Shown here: positions 17,907 through 26,737 of the stretch, in pieces
Layout of the letters: each line of letters begins with the position of its first letter
Numbering within the stretch: position 1 is the first letter of the stretch
Assembly: GCF_001424425.1 (NCBI RefSeq)
Contig: NZ_LMPT01000021.1
Coordinates: 126,532 to 190,531 of the forward strand
From: Acidovorax sp. Leaf191
Lineage (GTDB): Bacteria > Pseudomonadota > Gammaproteobacteria > Burkholderiales > Burkholderiaceae_C
DNA length: 64,000 nt
Reading direction: 5' to 3'
The notes under the pieces: generated by a model
The model's database searches: none
The model's input: the letters and a program-made list of their open reading frames with translations, nothing else
Told to the model about the DNA's origin: nothing
Made by a program: the position numbers and the translations under genes

Positions 17907-18724
17907 GGCAGCCAATCATACGCAGCCGTGCGCTGGGGCAGGCCCCACTCGGCGTCGTAGCGCGGGCCCTGGAAGTACAGCCCATTCGGCGAAAACGTCG
18001 GGGCGGCGGCGTCGCGCGAGCGCGCTGCCAGCACCTGTCCGATCCAGCCCGCAGGCTGGTTGCCTTGGCCAATGGCGACCAGGCAGCCCATGATGTTGCG
18101 GATCATGTGGTGCAAAAACGCGTTGGCTTCGAACTCGAAGCGCCAGTAGCAGGAGCTCCAGCCCAGCTCCGGGTGGGGCTCGCCCAACCCGCGGCGCGAG
18201 ATGTCGATGCGCTGCAGCGTCTTGACGGGCGACTTGGCCTGGCAGGCCGAGGCGCGGAACGAAGTGAAGTCGTGCTCGCCCAGCAACTGGTCTGCCGCCT
18301 GCCGCATGGCGTCGTGATTGAGCGGGTGATAGACCCAGCCCACGCGCCCCGCGTCCACGCTGGGGCGCACCGGCGACTGCAGCAGCACGTAGGCATACCG
18401 CCGGGCCACGGCGCTGCCCCGTGCGTGAAAGCTGTCTGGCACCGGCTGCGCCCACTGCACCGCAATGTCGGGCGGAAGAAAGGTGTTGGTGCCGCGCACC
18501 CACGACGATGCTGTGCGGTCGAGCTCGGTGTCGAAGTGCACGACCTGCATCAGCCCGTGCACGCCGGCGTCGGTGCGGCCTGCGCACAACGTGCTCACCG
18601 GGTGCGTGGCAAAGCGGCCCAGGGCCGCTTCGAGTTTGTCCTGGATGGTGTTGCCAGACAGCTGGCTTTGCCAGCCGCTGTACGCCTGGCCGTTGTAGCT
18701 GACGCCCAGCGCCACCCGTGTCAT
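17903..18724 (-). CDS. truA: tRNA pseudouridine(38-40) synthase
   Basis: Converts uridines 38-40 in the anticodon arm of many tRNAs to pseudouridine. The 273-residue product is of normal length. The catalytic Asp52 is in CAGRTDAGVHG, with the N-terminal GVSYNGQAYSGWQ motif and the C-terminal FLHHMIRNIMG motif. The start ATG at 18724 lies 49 nt after fimV, and trpF overlaps its stop. The fimV-truA-trpF arrangement is common in betaproteobacteria, so a tRNA-modification gene sits inside the tryptophan transcript. Confidence 0.96.
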   Translation of the reverse strand: MTRVALGVSYNGQAYSGWQSQLSGNTIQDKLEAALGRFATHPVSTLCAGRTDAGVHGLMQVVHFDTELDRTASSWVRGTNTFLPPDIAVQWAQPVPDSFHARGSAVARRYAYVLLQSPVRPSVDAGRVGWVYHPLNHDAMRQAADQLLGEHDFTSFRASACQAKSPVKTLQRIDISRRGLGEPHPELGWSSCYWRFEFEANAFLHHMIRNIMGCLVAIGQGNQPAGWIGQVLAARSRDAAAPTFSPNGLYFQGPRYDAEWGLPQRTAAYDWLP

Positions 18725-18773
18725 GGGGCGGCCTGGGTGTGGGGGAAGCGCGCCGTGAGGGAACCCGGCCGCA

Positions 18774-21473
18774 TCAGCCCAGTTCAGCCAGCATGCGCTG
18801 GGCGCGGGTCTTGAGGGCGCCGCTGGATTCGGCCACCACTTCTTCGATCAGCGTGCGGGCGCCGTCGGTGTCGCCGATGGCGTTGAACTCTTCGGCCAAC
18901 GCCAGCTTGGTGGCCAGCGGGTCGTCCTGGGCGCTGGCGAAATCGTCCAGCGAGGCTGGAGCGGGCACAACGGCCTTGGGCGCCGGAGCGGCCATGGGTG
19001 TGGAGGGCGCGTTCAGGTCCAGCGACAGATCGCCAAGGTCAAACTCCATGGGGCCCGAGTCCTGTGTCTGGGCCGACAGCGGGATGGGGCCGGAAGGCGC
19101 CATCGACAGGTCGTCCACGCTCGGGAAGTCCAGGTTGGCGCTGGGAGGCGCTGCCGTCATGGGGCTGGGTGCCGTGTCGGGGGAGTTCCATGCCGGCGCA
19201 GTGGCGGACGGCAGGTCTGGCATGTCCAGACCCGAGCGCAGCGTCGAAGGCTCTTCGGCGGCAGGGGCCGCACGGCCAGCAGATGCTGCCGCAGCCGCTG
19301 CGGCGAAGCCGCCGGGCGCTGCAGGTGCTGCCGACGGTGCATCGGTCAACGCATCGTCGGGCAAGTCCAGGTCAAGGTCCAAGTCCAGGTCCGGAGGCAG
19401 CGCGGCAGTGGCTGCCGCGGCGGTGCCGCCCGTGAACGTGCTGGGGAAGCCGCCAGGCGGCAGCGAAGGCGACTCGTCTTCGGCGAGGCCTGGGCGGCCA
19501 CCGGGCTGGTACAGGCGGTTGTCAGGGTCCAGGTCCCGGCCCAGTTCGGCAATGCGGGCCCAGTCGGGACCCTCGCCCTGCGTGAGCTTGAACACGTCGC
19601 CGGCCACGGCTTCCAGGGCCTTGCGGTCCTGGCGCTTGGCGTAGATCTCGCCCAGCTTCACGTGCACCGACACGCGGGCCGGGTTGTGGCGGATGGCTTC
19701 CTTGAGGATTTCCTCGGCCTGCAGGTCGCGGCCATAGGCCAGGTACACATCGGCTTCGGCCACAGGGTCCACATCGCCGCCGGCATCGAGCTGGCTGGGC
19801 GAGTAGGCCATGGACGAGCCCGTGGTCATCTCGCTGTTGGCCGTATCGACACGCTGGCCGCCGCTGGCGCCGAAGAACGAATCGGGCTGGATGCGGCTTT
19901 CGAGGAAGGAGCTGTCCACGCCGTTGTTCTGGCGGCGGCGCTGCACCACGCGGTAGGCGCCGTAGCCCAGCAGCACTGCCAGCAGGCCCCCGAAGGCCCA
20001 AGGCAGGATCGGATCGTCCATGATGCCGGAGAGGAAGCTGGCCTCTTCAGCGGGCGCTGGCGCGGGGACGGGAAGCGGGGTACGAACCGGGGCGGGGGCC
20101 GACGCCGGTGCCGATGCGGGTTCGGACGCGGCCTCTGCAGGCGTGGCGGCATCGCTGGCCGTGGCGGCGGGATCGACGGGGGCCGACGCAGGCGCTTCTG
20201 GCGCTGCGGGTGCCGTCGGCGTGGCGGGTATGGCCGGGGTCTGCACTGCCACGGCCGCGGGCGCGCTGGCTGCCGTGGCAGCCGGTGCCGCCGCTGCGGG
20301 CGTGGCGGAGCTGCCAGCCGGGGCCGAGGCGGCGCCCAGTTTGTTCAGGTCCGTGATGTTCTTGGACAGCTCGGCCATCCGCGTGGCGGCTTCGCTGGCC
20401 TGCTTGTCCTTGGCGACCTGGTCTTCTGCAGCCTTCTGGCCCTTGACGGAGCCCTTGGACAGCGTGAGCTTGTCGGGAGCGGCCGTGGCAGGCTTCCTGT
20501 CTTCGACCCGCGTCTGCACGGAGCCCGATGCCGAGCGTTCGGCGGCGGCAACGGCGGTGGAGGGCGCAGCGCCCGCCAGCTTGCGGCGGAAGTCGTTGAA
20601 GTCGCGGGCCTGTGCGGCCAGGATCTGGCGCGCCTCGGGGGCGGGCGTGGCCTGTGCGGCACTTTCACTCGGCATCTGCAGAACGGCGCCGGCCTTGAGC
20701 CGATTGACGTTGCCCTGGATGAAGGCATCCGGATTGGCGCGCATCATCGCAACCAGCATCTGGTCGAGCGACACACCTTGGGGGCGGTATGCGTTGGCAA
20801 GGCGGCCGGCGGTGTCGCCCGACTGCACGGTGACACCGTCCGCCGGGGTGGCGCGGGGTGCGGGCGCTGGGCGCGGGGCGGGCGGAGCCGCTGCCGTGGC
20901 AGGCTCGCTCGCACGGGGCGTCACGGGCGCACGCACGGCGGGTGCAGGCTGGGCTGCCGGGGCCGAAATCTGGGGCGATGCCGTCACGGTGGGCGCGGGG
21001 CGGCGCAGTGCTGGCGGGTCGAACAGCATGGTGTAGCTGCGCACGATGCGGCCCGAGCCCCAGTTGGCGTCCAGCACCAGGTCCAGGAAAGGCTCGTTCA
21101 CCGGGCGGTCGCTGGACAGGCGCAGGACGGCGGTGCCGTCGGGGCGGCGCTGCAGCTGGATCTGCAGGTTGTTCATGGCCTGCGTGTATTCCATGCCCTG
21201 GGCGCGGAACACATCGGGAGACGCCGTGGCGGCGCGCAGCGTTTCGGCTTCTGCCGGGGTGATCTGGGGCAGGTCGATTTCGGCGCGCAGAGGCTCGCCC
21301 AGGGCAGACTGCACGGTGATGCGCCCTAGCGCCAGAGCGGATGCATCAGTGGCATAAAAGCCGGCCGACGCCACGGCCGCGGCCGCCAGGACTGAGAATT
21401 TCCAACGATGCATGTTTGCCAACAACTGATGAGGATTTTTTGCGGCTCGGACGAGCGGTGCTTTTTTTGTCAT
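18774..21473 (-). CDS. fimV: FimV/HubP-type polar hub protein
   Basis: Large inner-membrane protein with a periplasmic peptidoglycan-binding part and a cytoplasmic TPR part. FimV organises type IV pili and cell-pole proteins in Pseudomonas; HubP has a similar role in Vibrio. The 899-residue product has an N-terminal signal segment (about 28-50), the conserved LGRITVQSALGEPLRAEI start, a LysM domain (about 213-268) and a long Ala/Pro-rich stretch. One transmembrane helix (about 489-510) is followed by an acidic, repeat-rich region with TPR units and the C-terminal FimV domain (ATKLALAEEFNAIGD). Start uncertain: ATG 21473 is preferred to ATG 21413 because the longer form keeps the basic n-region. 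truA follows. Confidence 0.92.
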   Translation of the reverse strand: MTKKAPLVRAAKNPHQLLANMHRWKFSVLAAAAVASAGFYATDASALALGRITVQSALGEPLRAEIDLPQITPAEAETLRAATASPDVFRAQGMEYTQAMNNLQIQLQRRPDGTAVLRLSSDRPVNEPFLDLVLDANWGSGRIVRSYTMLFDPPALRRPAPTVTASPQISAPAAQPAPAVRAPVTPRASEPATAAAPPAPRPAPAPRATPADGVTVQSGDTAGRLANAYRPQGVSLDQMLVAMMRANPDAFIQGNVNRLKAGAVLQMPSESAAQATPAPEARQILAAQARDFNDFRRKLAGAAPSTAVAAAERSASGSVQTRVEDRKPATAAPDKLTLSKGSVKGQKAAEDQVAKDKQASEAATRMAELSKNITDLNKLGAASAPAGSSATPAAAAPAATAASAPAAVAVQTPAIPATPTAPAAPEAPASAPVDPAATASDAATPAEAASEPASAPASAPAPVRTPLPVPAPAPAEEASFLSGIMDDPILPWAFGGLLAVLLGYGAYRVVQRRRQNNGVDSSFLESRIQPDSFFGASGGQRVDTANSEMTTGSSMAYSPSQLDAGGDVDPVAEADVYLAYGRDLQAEEILKEAIRHNPARVSVHVKLGEIYAKRQDRKALEAVAGDVFKLTQGEGPDWARIAELGRDLDPDNRLYQPGGRPGLAEDESPSLPPGGFPSTFTGGTAAAATAALPPDLDLDLDLDLPDDALTDAPSAAPAAPGGFAAAAAAASAGRAAPAAEEPSTLRSGLDMPDLPSATAPAWNSPDTAPSPMTAAPPSANLDFPSVDDLSMAPSGPIPLSAQTQDSGPMEFDLGDLSLDLNAPSTPMAAPAPKAVVPAPASLDDFASAQDDPLATKLALAEEFNAIGDTDGARTLIEEVVAESSGALKTRAQRMLAELG

Positions 21474-21497
21474 GGTCAGGTCCCGCCCCGGCGCGTG

Positions 21498-21526
21498 AAA
21501 ATATGTAAAAAGCACCATAGCATCAA
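21498..21526 (-). promoter_or_regulatory. Candidate fimV promoter
   Basis: On the minus strand TTGATG (21526-21521), 17 bp, TATTTT (21503-21498), about 25 nt before the fimV ATG. Four or five of six positions match the sigma-70 consensus in each box. Confidence 0.45.
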
Positions 21527-21655
21527 TGTTTTGCACTGACAAGCTGAGGTGGCGCCGAAGCTTTGGCAGCGCTGTTTGCGCACCAAATTGGGGCGTCTAA
21601 ATGTTGCCAATTGCCAACGTGGCGTAACCGAGTGTTTCGACCTGTCAGCCACGAA

Positions 21656-21688
21656 AAAGCGCGCACAACCGGGGGCTGTGCGCGCTTT
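21656..21688 (-). terminator. Rho-independent terminator after asd
   Basis: A 12-bp perfect stem AAAGCGCGCACA (21656-21667) with TGTGCGCGCTTT (21677-21688); on the minus strand it runs into a further T-run. It lies 14 nt beyond the asd stop. Confidence 0.88.
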
Positions 21689-21701
21689 GGCGGGAGGTCA
21701 A

Positions 21702-22859
21702 TCAGGCGCCGAGCAGGATGCGCAGCATGCGGCGCAGCGGCTCGGCGGCACCCCACAGCAACTGGTCGCCGATGGTGAAGGCGCCTACGTATTCAGGGCC
21801 CATGGCCAGCTTGCGGATGCGGCCCACGGGGATGGTCATGGTGCCGGTCACCGCCACGGGTGTCAGGTCCTTGATGGTGGCTTCACGGGTGTTGGGCACC
21901 ACCTTGGCCCACGCGTTGTCCGCAGCGATCATGGCTTCGATGTCGGCCAGGGGCACGTCCTTCTTGAGCTTGAAGGTCAGTGCCTGGCTGTGGCAGCGCA
22001 TCGCGCCCACGCGCACGCAGAAACCATCGACCGGCACCGCAGCGGATTGGAAGCCTTCGCCCTGGCCCAGGATCTTGTTGGTCTCGGCCATGCCCTTCCA
22101 TTCTTCCTTGGACATGCCCCAGGCGGGATCGTCCTGGCTCTTGCCCAGGCCCAGGTCCTTGTCGATCCAGGGGATCAGGCTGCCGCCCAGGGGCACGCCG
22201 AAGTTGGCGGTTTCAGCGCCGGTCAGGGCGCGTTGCTTGGCGATGACCTTGCGGTCGATCTCCAGGATGGCGCTCTTGGGGTCGTCCAGCAGCGAACGCA
22301 CTTCGGCGTTCAGCGTGCCGTACTGCGTGAGCAACTCGCGCATGTGCTGGGCACCGCCGCCGGACGCGGCCTGGTAGGTCTGGGTGCTCATCCACTCGAC
22401 GAGGCCGGCCTTGTACAGCGCGCCCACGCCCATCAGCATGCAGCTCACGGTGCAGTTGCCGCCGATCCAGTCCTTGCCGCCGTGGGCCAGGGCATTCTGG
22501 ATGACCGGCATGTTGACCGGGTCGAGCACGATGACCGCGTTCTTCTCCATGCGCAAGGAGGATGCGGCGTCGATCCAGTGGCCGTTCCAGCCGGCCGCGC
22601 GCAGCTTGGGGTAGACCTCGTTGGTGTAGTCGCCGCCCTGGGCGGTGATGATGATCTCGCAGCGCTTCAGGGCCTCGATGTTGAACGCGTCCTGCAGGGC
22701 CGTCTCGTTCTTGGCGTGGGCAGGGGCCTTGCCGCCTGCGTTCGAGGTGGAGAAGAACATGGGCTCGATCAGATCGAAGTCCTTCTCTTGTTCCATGCGG
22801 TCCATCAGGACCGAGCCGACCATGCCACGCCAGCCGACCAACCCTACCAACTTGCTCAT
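21702..22859 (-). CDS. asd: Aspartate-semialdehyde dehydrogenase
   Basis: Reduces aspartyl phosphate to aspartate semialdehyde with NADPH, the branch point for lysine/diaminopimelate and for threonine, methionine and isoleucine. The 385-residue protein is of the Gram-negative type. It has the NADP loop [11 protein letters not shown] (8-18), catalytic Cys136 in [12 protein letters not shown] and the active-site histidine in [14 protein letters not shown] at 22859 follows an AAAAGGGGCG ribosome site. It is separated from leuB by about 390 nt that hold a leuB terminator and, I propose, a Thr/Ile/Lys-rich leader peptide with an attenuator. A strong terminator follows, so asd is probably a single-gene transcript. 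Confidence 0.97.
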   Translation of the reverse strand: MSKLVGLVGWRGMVGSVLMDRMEQEKDFDLIEPMFFSTSNAGGKAPAHAKNETALQDAFNIEALKRCEIIITAQGGDYTNEVYPKLRAAGWNGHWIDAASSLRMEKNAVIVLDPVNMPVIQNALAHGGKDWIGGNCTVSCMLMGVGALYKAGLVEWMSTQTYQAASGGGAQHMRELLTQYGTLNAEVRSLLDDPKSAILEIDRKVIAKQRALTGAETANFGVPLGGSLIPWIDKDLGLGKSQDDPAWGMSKEEWKGMAETNKILGQGEGFQSAAVPVDGFCVRVGAMRCHSQALTFKLKKDVPLADIEAMIAADNAWAKVVPNTREATIKDLTPVAVTGTMTIPVGRIRKLAMGPEYVGAFTIGDQLLWGAAEPLRRMLRILLGA

Positions 22860-22879
22860 TTCAACGCCCCTTTTCAGTG

Positions 22880-22957
22880 TAAGAAACAGTGCCCGACCGG
22901 GACTGACCTTTGCCCCGGCTCGTCTGGGCCAGGGAGGGCGCACGACGATACCGGAGC
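22880..22957 (-). promoter_or_regulatory. Candidate attenuator upstream of asd
   Basis: On the minus strand, three overlapping pairings follow the leader stop codon. Segment 1 GCTCCGG (22957-22951) pairs with segment 2 CCGGGGC (22918-22912). Segment 2 GCCGGGG (22919-22913) pairs with segment 3 TCCCGGT (22902-22896). Segment 3 also pairs with segment 4 in a 7-bp, one-bulge hairpin (22905-22887) followed by TTTCTTA (22886-22880). The asd ribosome site comes directly after. This is the 1-2, 2-3, 3-4 layout of amino acid operon attenuators. The pairings were found by eye and no folding energy was computed. Confidence 0.6.
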
Positions 22958-22961
22958 TGGG

Positions 22962-23063
22962 TCAGCCCTTAATGGTCGTGGTTTTGGTGGTGATTGCGCG
23001 CACAGCCACGCCTGCCAGGGCGGCAGTAGCGGTGTTCAGGTCGAACGGGCGGGCGGCAAACAT
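22962..23063 (-). CDS. Candidate leader peptide of asd (33 residues, Thr/Ile/Lys-rich)
   Basis: A 33-codon frame from ATG 23063 to TGA 22962. Residues 24-32 read Ile-Thr-Thr-Lys-Thr-Thr-Thr-Ile-Lys (codons ATC ACC ACC AAA ACC ACG ACC ATT AAG), then Gly and stop. This closely resembles the ITTTITITT run of the E. coli thr operon leader ThrL. Threonine, isoleucine and lysine are the end products reached through Asd. A -10 box TACAAT (23076-23071) lies 7 nt before the ATG, so the transcript would start at or next to the ATG and the message would be leaderless. No Shine-Dalgarno is seen. The frame is followed by alternative RNA hairpins before asd. It probably acts by ribosome stalling rather than as a functional protein. 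Confidence 0.65.
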   Translation of the reverse strand: MFAARPFDLNTATAALAGVAVRAITTKTTTIKG

Positions 23064-23070
23064 GGGCGAG

Positions 23071-23076
23071 ATTGTA
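23071..23076 (-). promoter_or_regulatory. -10 box of the asd leader transcript
   Basis: TACAAT on the minus strand, 7 nt before the leader ATG. The -35 region 17-18 bp upstream (TGCGGC) is a poor match to TTGACA, so the promoter may be weak or need an activator. Confidence 0.5.
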
Positions 23077-23187
23077 GCGGATCGCCCTGGAATGCCGCAT
23101 TTTTGGCCCGAAAACGCCGCATTTCCGTGGCGGGCGATGCTTTCTGGAGACAGGTCCGAGGGCTCGCAAGACCCCGGCGGCCACAAA

Positions 23188-23210
23188 AAAGCGCCGCGGT
23201 GCGGCGCTTT
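23188..23210 (-). terminator. Terminator of the leu operon, after leuB
   Basis: A 10-bp perfect stem AAAGCGCCGC (23188-23197) with GCGGCGCTTT (23201-23210), 3-nt loop. On the minus strand it continues into TTTTTT. It lies 43 nt beyond the leuB stop and isolates asd from the leu transcript. Confidence 0.88.
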
Positions 23211-23252
23211 CTCGGGGGGAGGTCGGGGCGGCGGCAGGCCGTGCCCGTCGGC

Positions 23253-24329
23253 TTATTGCGCCGACAGTGCCTTCACCACCGCGTCGCCCATTTGCGACGT
23301 GCCCACCTTGGTCGTGCCTTCGCTGTAGATGTCCGGCGTGCGCAGGCCTTGCTCCAGCACGTTTTGCACGGCGGCTTCGATGCGCTTGGCGGCTTCGTCC
23401 TGGTTCAGCGAGAAGCGCAGCATCATCGCGGCCGACAAAATGGTGGCCAGTGGGTTGGCCACGCCCTTGCCTGCGATGTCGGGGGCGCTGCCGTGGCTGG
23501 GCTCGTACAGGCCCTGGTTGCTGCTGTTCAGGCTGGCCGATGGCAGCATGCCGATGGAGCCCGTCAGCATCGAGGCTTCGTCGGACAGGATGTCGCCGAA
23601 CATGTTGCCGGTCACGATCACGTCGAAGGCCTTGGGCTTCTTCACCAGTTGCATGGCGGCGTTGTCGACGTACATGTGCTCCAGTTCCACGTCCTGGTAG
23701 TCCTTGTGCACGTCGATGACCACGTCCTTCCAGAACTGGAAGGTTTCCAGCACGTTGGCCTTGTCCACGCTGGTGACCTTCTTGTTGCGCTTGCGGGCGG
23801 CCTCGAAGGCCACGCGGGCGATGCGTTCGATCTCGGGGCGCGAGTAGCGCATGGTGTCGAAGGCTTCTTCGGCACCGGGGAAGTGGCCGTCCACCGCCGT
23901 GCGGCGGCCGCGGGGCTGGCCGAAGTAGATGTCGCCCGTCAGCTCGCGGATGATGAGGATGTCCAGGCCCGCGATCAATTCCGGCTTGAGGCTCGATGCA
24001 CCCACCAGCTGCTCGTAGCAGATGGCCGGGCGGAAGTTGGCGAACAGGCCCAGGTTCTTGCGCAGGCCCAGGATGGCCTGCTCGGGGCGCAGGGGGCGGT
24101 CGAGCTTGTCGTACTTCCAGTCGCCCACGGCGCCGAACAGGATCGCGTCGGATTCCTTGGCCAGCTTCAAGGTGGCTTCGGGCAGCGGGTGGCCGTGGGC
24201 CTCGTACGCCGCGCCGCCGACCAGGGCGGATTCCATCTCGAAATGGAGGTCCAGCACTTCCAGGACCTTGACGGCCTCGGCGACGATCTCGGTACCAATG
24301 CCGTCACCCGGCAACACTGCGATTTTCAT
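23253..24329 (-). CDS. leuB: 3-isopropylmalate dehydrogenase
   Basis: Oxidative decarboxylation of 3-isopropylmalate with NAD+ in leucine synthesis. The 358-residue product has the start [15 protein letters not shown], the substrate region [14 protein letters not shown], the [13 protein letters not shown] loop, a [12 protein letters not shown] segment and the metal-site [17 protein letters not shown] at 24329 is conserved. It follows leuD by 76 nt, a gap filled by an inverted, diverged copy of the family-1 dispersed repeat. It is the last gene of the leu set, ended by a clear terminator. Confidence 0.97.
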   Translation of the reverse strand: MKIAVLPGDGIGTEIVAEAVKVLEVLDLHFEMESALVGGAAYEAHGHPLPEATLKLAKESDAILFGAVGDWKYDKLDRPLRPEQAILGLRKNLGLFANFRPAICYEQLVGASSLKPELIAGLDILIIRELTGDIYFGQPRGRRTAVDGHFPGAEEAFDTMRYSRPEIERIARVAFEAARKRNKKVTSVDKANVLETFQFWKDVVIDVHKDYQDVELEHMYVDNAAMQLVKKPKAFDVIVTGNMFGDILSDEASMLTGSIGMLPSASLNSSNQGLYEPSHGSAPDIAGKGVANPLATILSAAMMLRFSLNQDEAAKRIEAAVQNVLEQGLRTPDIYSEGTTKVGTSQMGDAVVKALSAQ

Positions 24330-24340
24330 TGTTTGCTTCT

Positions 24341-24390
24341 CTTTTGATAGCGGCTAGCGCTTGCCCATCAAGCGGTAGACGTTGTTTTTG
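24341..24390 (-). repeat. Dispersed palindromic repeat, family 1 (copy E, diverged)
   Basis: Read on the minus strand: GTCTACCGCTTGATGGGC, then AAGCGCTAGC, then CGCTATCAAAAG. The CGCTTG/CAAGCG arms form a hairpin. It lies between leuD and leuB, within a transcribed leu operon gap. Confidence 0.6.
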
Positions 24391-24405
24391 CCAAAAACCG
24401 GGTGT

Positions 24406-25056
24406 TCAGGACACCATCGAATGCGCCAGCCAGGGCTTGGCCGCCAGCCGCTCGGCCTCGAAGGCCTTGATCTTGTCGGACTTGCGCAGGGTGAGGCCGA
24501 TGTCGTCAAAGCCGTTGAGCAGGCAGTATTTGCGAAAGGCGACGACGTCGAACGGGATCTCTTCGCCCTGGGGGCGCACCACGACCTGGCGTTCCAGGTC
24601 GATGGTGAGCTGGTAGCCGGGGAAGGCGGCCACTTCGTCGAACAACTGGGCCACGGTGGCCTCGGGCAGCACGATGGGCAAGAGGCCGTTCTTGAAGCAG
24701 TTGTTGAAGAAGATGTCGGCAAAGCTCGGTGCAATGACCGCACGGAAGCCGAATTGGTCCAGCGCCCAGGGCGCATGTTCGCGGCTGGAGCCGCAGCCGA
24801 AGTTCTTGCGGGCGATGAGCACGCTGGCGCCCTTGTAGCGCGGCAGGTTCAGCACGAAGTCGGGGTTGGGCTTGCGGGCGGACTCGGGGATGCCGGGCTC
24901 GCCCTTGTCCAGGTAGCGCCACTCGTCGAACAGGTTGGGGCCGAAGCCCGTCTTCTTGATCGACTTGAGGAACTGCTTGGGGATGATCGCGTCGGTGTCG
25001 ACGTTCTCGCGGTCCATGGGGGCGACGAGGCCCTTGTGCACGGTGAATTTCTGCAT
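24406..25056 (-). CDS. leuD: 3-isopropylmalate dehydratase small subunit
   Basis: Small subunit (swivel domain) of isopropylmalate isomerase, which with LeuC converts 2- to 3-isopropylmalate. The 216-residue length is right. It starts [18 protein letters not shown] and holds the family motifs [14 protein letters not shown] (residues about 19-32) and [18 protein letters not shown] at 25056 was chosen since the extra upstream codons belong to the small lipoprotein gene, which ends 10 nt upstream. It sits between the lipoprotein and leuB. Confidence 0.97.
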   Translation of the reverse strand: MQKFTVHKGLVAPMDRENVDTDAIIPKQFLKSIKKTGFGPNLFDEWRYLDKGEPGIPESARKPNPDFVLNLPRYKGASVLIARKNFGCGSSREHAPWALDQFGFRAVIAPSFADIFFNNCFKNGLLPIVLPEATVAQLFDEVAAFPGYQLTIDLERQVVVRPQGEEIPFDVVAFRKYCLLNGFDDIGLTLRKSDKIKAFEAERLAAKPWLAHSMVS

Positions 25057-25066
25057 GGTGGAGTGC

Positions 25067-25195
25067 TTATTTGTTGGCAGCGCGCTCGAGCGCGCCACCG
25101 GCCCGTTGGACGTCCTGGCCCACGCCCTTGACGGTGTTGCAGCCCGCCAGCAGGAAGGCCAGCGAGAGGGCGATGAATGCGGCGATCTTTGTCAT
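25067..25195 (-). CDS. Entericidin-like small lipoprotein
   Basis: A 42-residue product with a signal peptide ([18 protein letters not shown]), a lipobox LLAGC with Cys19, then [18 protein letters not shown], which matches the short entericidin A/B family (N-T-x-x-G-x-G-x-D pattern). Entericidins are small membrane lipoproteins; in E. coli EcnB promotes lysis under stress and EcnA opposes it. Here a single copy sits inside the leu operon, between leuC and leuD. A role in leucine synthesis is not implied. Its presence may reflect a conserved placement in this family of bacteria. ATG at 25195 is the only sensible start. Confidence 0.85.
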   Translation of the reverse strand: MTKIAAFIALSLAFLLAGCNTVKGVGQDVQRAGGALERAANK

Positions 25196-25282
25196 GGCAA
25201 GGCTCCTTCAGGCAATGGAGAGGTCAACGGACGGTGTGGAACAAAAGGTGGATGAAAGGCGAATAGGGCGGCCAGCCAGCGC

Positions 25283-26704
25283 TCAGGAGAACTGGCGCAC
25301 ATCCACGAAGTGGCCGTGCACGGCAGCGGCGGCGGCCATCGCGGGGCTCACCAGGTGCGTGCGGCCGCCGGCGCCCTGGCGCCCTTCGAAGTTGCGGTTG
25401 CTGGTGGAGGCGCAACGCTCGCCGGGCTCCAGCCGGTCGGCGTTCATGGCCAGGCACATCGAGCAGCCGGGTTCGCGCCACTCGAAGCCCGCGGCCTTGA
25501 AGATCGCATCGAGGCCTTCGCGCTCGGCCTGCTCCTTGACCAGGCCGGAGCCGGGCACCACCATGGCCAGCTTCACGTTGCTGGCGACCTTGCGGCCCAG
25601 GTTCTTCACCACGGCGGCGGCTTCGCGCATGTCTTCGATGCGGCTGTTGGTGCACGAGCCGATGAACACCTTGTCGATGGTGATGTCGTTGATCGGCTTG
25701 CCCGGTTGCAGGCCCATGTAGGTGAGCGCACGCTCGATGGCGCCGCGTTTGTTGGCGTCCTTTTCCTTGTCGGGGTCGGGCACGCGGGCGTCGATGCCCA
25801 GCGCCATTTCGGGCGATGTGCCCCAGGTGACCTGCGGCTGGATCTCGGCAGCATCGAGCTTGACCACGGTGTCGAACTGCGCATCCGCATCGGAGTGCAG
25901 CGTCTTCCAGTAGGCCACGGCCTGGTCCCATTCGACTCCGGTGGGCGACAGGGGGCGGCCCTTCACGTACTCGATGGTCTTGTCGTCCACGGCCACCAGG
26001 CCCGCGCGCGCGCCGCCTTCGATGGCCATGTTGCACACGGTCATGCGGCCTTCCATGCTCAGGCTGCGGATGGCGGAGCCTGCAAACTCGATGGTGTAGC
26101 CCGTGCCGCCCGCCGTACCGATCTTGCCGATGATGGCCAGCACGATGTCCTTGGCGGTCACGCCCTTGGGCAAGGTGCCGTCGACCTGCACCAGCATGTT
26201 CTTGGCCTTCTTGGCCAGCAGGGTCTGCGTGGCCATCACGTGCTCGACCTCGCTGGTACCGATGCCGTGGGCCAGTGCGCCGAACGCGCCGTGGGTGCTG
26301 GTGTGGCTGTCGCCGCACACCACCGTCATGCCCGGCAGGGTGGCGCCGTTTTCAGGGCCGATCACGTGCACGATGCCCTGGCGCTTGTGCATGAAGGGGA
26401 AGAACGCCGCCGGCGTGATCTGCGCCATGTTGTCGTTCAGCGTGGTGATCTGTTCCTTGCTGATCGGGTCGGTGATGCCGTCGTAGCCGGCCTCCCAGCC
26501 CGTGGTGGGCGTGTTGTGGTCGGCCGTGCCCACGATGGAGCTCATGCGCCACACCTTGCGCCCCGCCTCGCGCAGGCCTTCGAAGGCCTGGGGGCTGGTG
26601 ACTTCGTGGACCAGGTGGCGGTCGATGTAGAGGATGGAGGTGCCGTCCTCCTCGGTGTGGACGACGTGCTCGTCCCAGATCTTGTCGTACAGCGTGCGTC
26701 CCAT
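25283..26704 (-). CDS. leuC: 3-isopropylmalate dehydratase large subunit
   Basis: Aconitase-family [4Fe-4S] enzyme subunit of leucine synthesis. The 473-residue protein has the three cluster cysteines in the expected segments: IGSCTNSR (one) and [11 protein letters not shown] (two). Active-site motifs [12 protein letters not shown] and [17 protein letters not shown] are also seen. It starts with ATG at 26704 ([15 protein letters not shown]), 33 nt after the LysR-type gene on the same strand, and is followed by the entericidin-like gene and leuD. No leucine-rich leader was found; the upstream gap is too short for one. Confidence 0.97.
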   Translation of the reverse strand: MGRTLYDKIWDEHVVHTEEDGTSILYIDRHLVHEVTSPQAFEGLREAGRKVWRMSSIVGTADHNTPTTGWEAGYDGITDPISKEQITTLNDNMAQITPAAFFPFMHKRQGIVHVIGPENGATLPGMTVVCGDSHTSTHGAFGALAHGIGTSEVEHVMATQTLLAKKAKNMLVQVDGTLPKGVTAKDIVLAIIGKIGTAGGTGYTIEFAGSAIRSLSMEGRMTVCNMAIEGGARAGLVAVDDKTIEYVKGRPLSPTGVEWDQAVAYWKTLHSDADAQFDTVVKLDAAEIQPQVTWGTSPEMALGIDARVPDPDKEKDANKRGAIERALTYMGLQPGKPINDITIDKVFIGSCTNSRIEDMREAAAVVKNLGRKVASNVKLAMVVPGSGLVKEQAEREGLDAIFKAAGFEWREPGCSMCLAMNADRLEPGERCASTSNRNFEGRQGAGGRTHLVSPAMAAAAAVHGHFVDVRQFS

Positions 26705-26737
26705 GGGTGGCTCTTTTCTTTCGGTGGGGGTTTGATT

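Noticed and set aside
21549..24347. A 2.8-kb plus-strand open frame opposite asd and leuB
   Set aside because: Mirror of two well-recognised genes; its product shows His/Gln/Val/Gly bias typical of antisense frames.
24335..24405. Riboswitch or terminator between leuD and leuB
   Set aside because: The palindromic sequence is better explained as a diverged copy of the family-1 dispersed repeat; no T-run follows.
26705..26737. Leucine-codon leader in front of leuC
   Set aside because: Only 33 nt separate leuC from the LysR gene, with no small frame or leucine run.
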